The translations under genes were made by a program, and so were the position numbers. DNA of 64,000 nucleotides from Aquibacillus koreensis (GTDB lineage Bacteria > Bacillota > Bacilli > Bacillales > Amphibacillaceae). Location of the stretch: assembly GCF_025154055.1 (NCBI RefSeq), contig NZ_JAOALK010000014.1, positions 1-64,000 on the forward strand, read 5' to 3'. Shown in pieces: positions 62,995 through 64,000 of this stretch (position 1 is the first letter of the stretch; every line of letters begins with the position of its first letter). A model generated the notes under the pieces. That model saw nothing but the letters and a program-made list of their open reading frames with translations, was not told the origin of the DNA and did no database searches.

Positions 62995-64000
62995 CTATCT
63001 TGTTCTTCGAAGAAATTTATCTAATACTCTTACTCGACTTCCTAACACTCTCTCTAATAAAGTGGATGAATAACTTAGCCATAGGTAGATCCCTGCTCCA
63101 ACTGTAATACTAATTATCAGTACAACCAATGCTTCCATTTGACCGTCTCGATAAAAGAGAAATGGACTCAGCCCCCACTTGGTAAGCAAAACTGAAATAG
63201 CCATAATCGTTGTAAATATTACTATTAACATTGTTCTTTTTATTAATTCACGCATTGGAAATTCAACAGAAACTATTATACGCCAGATATTTAATAAAAC
63301 CGCTGTAAAAACTGCTAGAAATGTTCCAAAAATTGCTCCTTTTGCTTCAAATAAATGAATGAGTGGAACATTAAGTATTATTTTAATTAATAGACCTGCT
63401 GACAAGCTTACAACTGCAAACTTTTGTTGATTGATTCCTTGTAGCACAGAAGAACTTACAGCAAATAAACCATAAAATAATCCTACAGGTGCATACCAAG
63501 CTAACAAATTACTTGTAAGATCTATACGGTTTAAATCAAACAAAGCACCATAAGCTTCATTTGAAAGCAAGCTAAGCCCAACTACGGCTGGAAGTACAAA
63601 AAGCATCACAATTTGAAACGATTGGTTCATTTGATAGAACATTTGACTCTTTTTACCTTCAGTAAATGATTTTGTTATCGCAGGTAACATTGCCAAAGAT
63701 AAGCCAGTTGCAATAGTTACTGGAATAATTACTAGCTTATGGCTATAGAAATTCACACTTCCTAATGCAAACTCTGAGATATCCTTAAGACCAATTGCGT
63801 CCATAGCGTTGTTAAAGGTAAAGACATCTACCTGTTGATATAAAGGTGTTGCAATACCTACTAGTACAAATGGTCCAGCATACTGAAACAATTCTTTAAA
63901 TAAGTCTCTTGTTGGGATGTCATGTGTATGCGTTTGTTGTTGTAGTTGTCGATCTAAATATGTTTTTCGTCTTCTCCAGTAGAGAAATAATACAATACAT
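62995..64000 (-). CDS. ytgP: YtgP, polysaccharide-flippase-like membrane protein (5' end outside window)
   Basis: The C-terminal 335 or so codons of a SpoVB/MurJ-type MOP exporter; the frame stays open to the window edge at 64000, so the true start lies beyond. About eight to nine membrane segments are visible with the family pattern LVGIATPLYQQVDVFTFNNAMDAIGL, KLVIIPVTIATGLSLAMLPAI, and VGLSLLSNEAYGALFDL. It may flip lipid-linked cell-wall intermediates. The nearest downstream gene is ytzG. Confidence 0.88.
   Translation of the reverse strand, partial: CIVLFLYWRRRKTYLDRQLQQQTHTHDIPTRDLFKELFQYAGPFVLVGIATPLYQQVDVFTFNNAMDAIGLKDISEFALGSVNFYSHKLVIIPVTIATGLSLAMLPAITKSFTEGKKSQMFYQMNQSFQIVMLFVLPAVVGLSLLSNEAYGALFDLNRIDLTSNLLAWYAPVGLFYGLFAVSSSVLQGINQQKFAVVSLSAGLLIKIILNVPLIHLFEAKGAIFGTFLAVFTAVLLNIWRIIVSVEFPMRELIKRTMLIVIFTTIMAISVLLTKWGLSPFLFYRDGQMEALVVLIISITVGAGIYLWLSYSSTLLERVLGSRVRVLDKFLRRTR

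Overview
This window is a low-GC chromosomal segment from an endospore-forming member of the Bacillaceae. Its gene order follows the 'yt' region of Bacillus subtilis almost gene for gene (ald, ackA-ytxK, ytfJI, nadF2, ytcJ, ssp, thiI-nifZ, ezrA, refZ, ytsP, dgcP, rpsD, tyrS, acuABC, motPS, ccpA, aroA, ytxJHG, murC, sftA, ytpRQP, ytoQ, ytoP, ytzB, trmB, ytzH, ytmP, ytlQP, K+ channel, ytzE, ytzG, ytgP). Spore genes (an alpha/beta SASP, ytfJ/gerW, refZ), a bacillithiol-system protein (ytxJ) and a sodium-type flagellar stator pair (motPS) fit a halotolerant bacillus near Oceanobacillus, Virgibacillus or Gracilibacillus. The genus is an inference from gene content. No rRNA, tRNA, prophage, insertion sequence or CRISPR array was seen.

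Layout. 0.1-5.1 kb: ytkL, then an envelope-stress cluster read leftward (DUF4178, PspA, DUF4247 lipoprotein, DUF350 membrane protein, membrane-anchored aminopropyltransferase) behind a perfect sigma-W-type promoter. 5.2-5.55 kb: an array of 52-bp repeats. 5.7-20 kb: peptidase, ald, universal stress protein, ackA with a conserved cre site, ytxK, ytfJI, NAD kinase, ytcJ, a SASP gene with a sigma-G promoter, and the thiI-nifZ sulfur-transfer pair. 20-26.6 kb: ezrA with a small membrane partner, refZ, free-Met-sulfoxide reductase, a GAF-GGDEF cyclase, and rpsD with its autoregulatory leader. 26.66-26.94 kb: a second, unrelated 52-bp array. 27-38.3 kb: a NERD-domain gene, T-box-controlled tyrS, a class A PBP with an acidic tail, acuABC, motPS, ccpA. 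38.5-46.7 kb: aroA, a large FtsA-like protein with repeated C-terminal modules, PspC, ytxJHG behind a sigma-B-like promoter, murC, a nicotinate phosphoribosyltransferase. 46.8-64 kb: sftA, ytpRQP, an EIIC-like membrane protein, ytoQ, a nonsense-interrupted gene, ytoP, trmB and other conserved yt genes, ending inside ytgP.

Most of the window is core housekeeping. Carbon overflow is represented by CcpA, its acetate kinase target and the acetyl-CoA synthetase modifiers AcuA/AcuC. Division and spore-associated functions appear as EzrA, SftA, RefZ and the FtsA-like protein. Envelope defence appears as PspA, PspC and a class A PBP. The least explained material is the repeat content: two arrays of different sequence but the same 52-bp period, both built on 9-bp inverted repeats; a dispersed intergenic element present three times; and a tandem inverted-repeat-bounded element near 55.1-55.4 kb. 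The repeated FtsA-like protein and the polyamine-type enzyme in the sigma-W cluster are the best protein leads.
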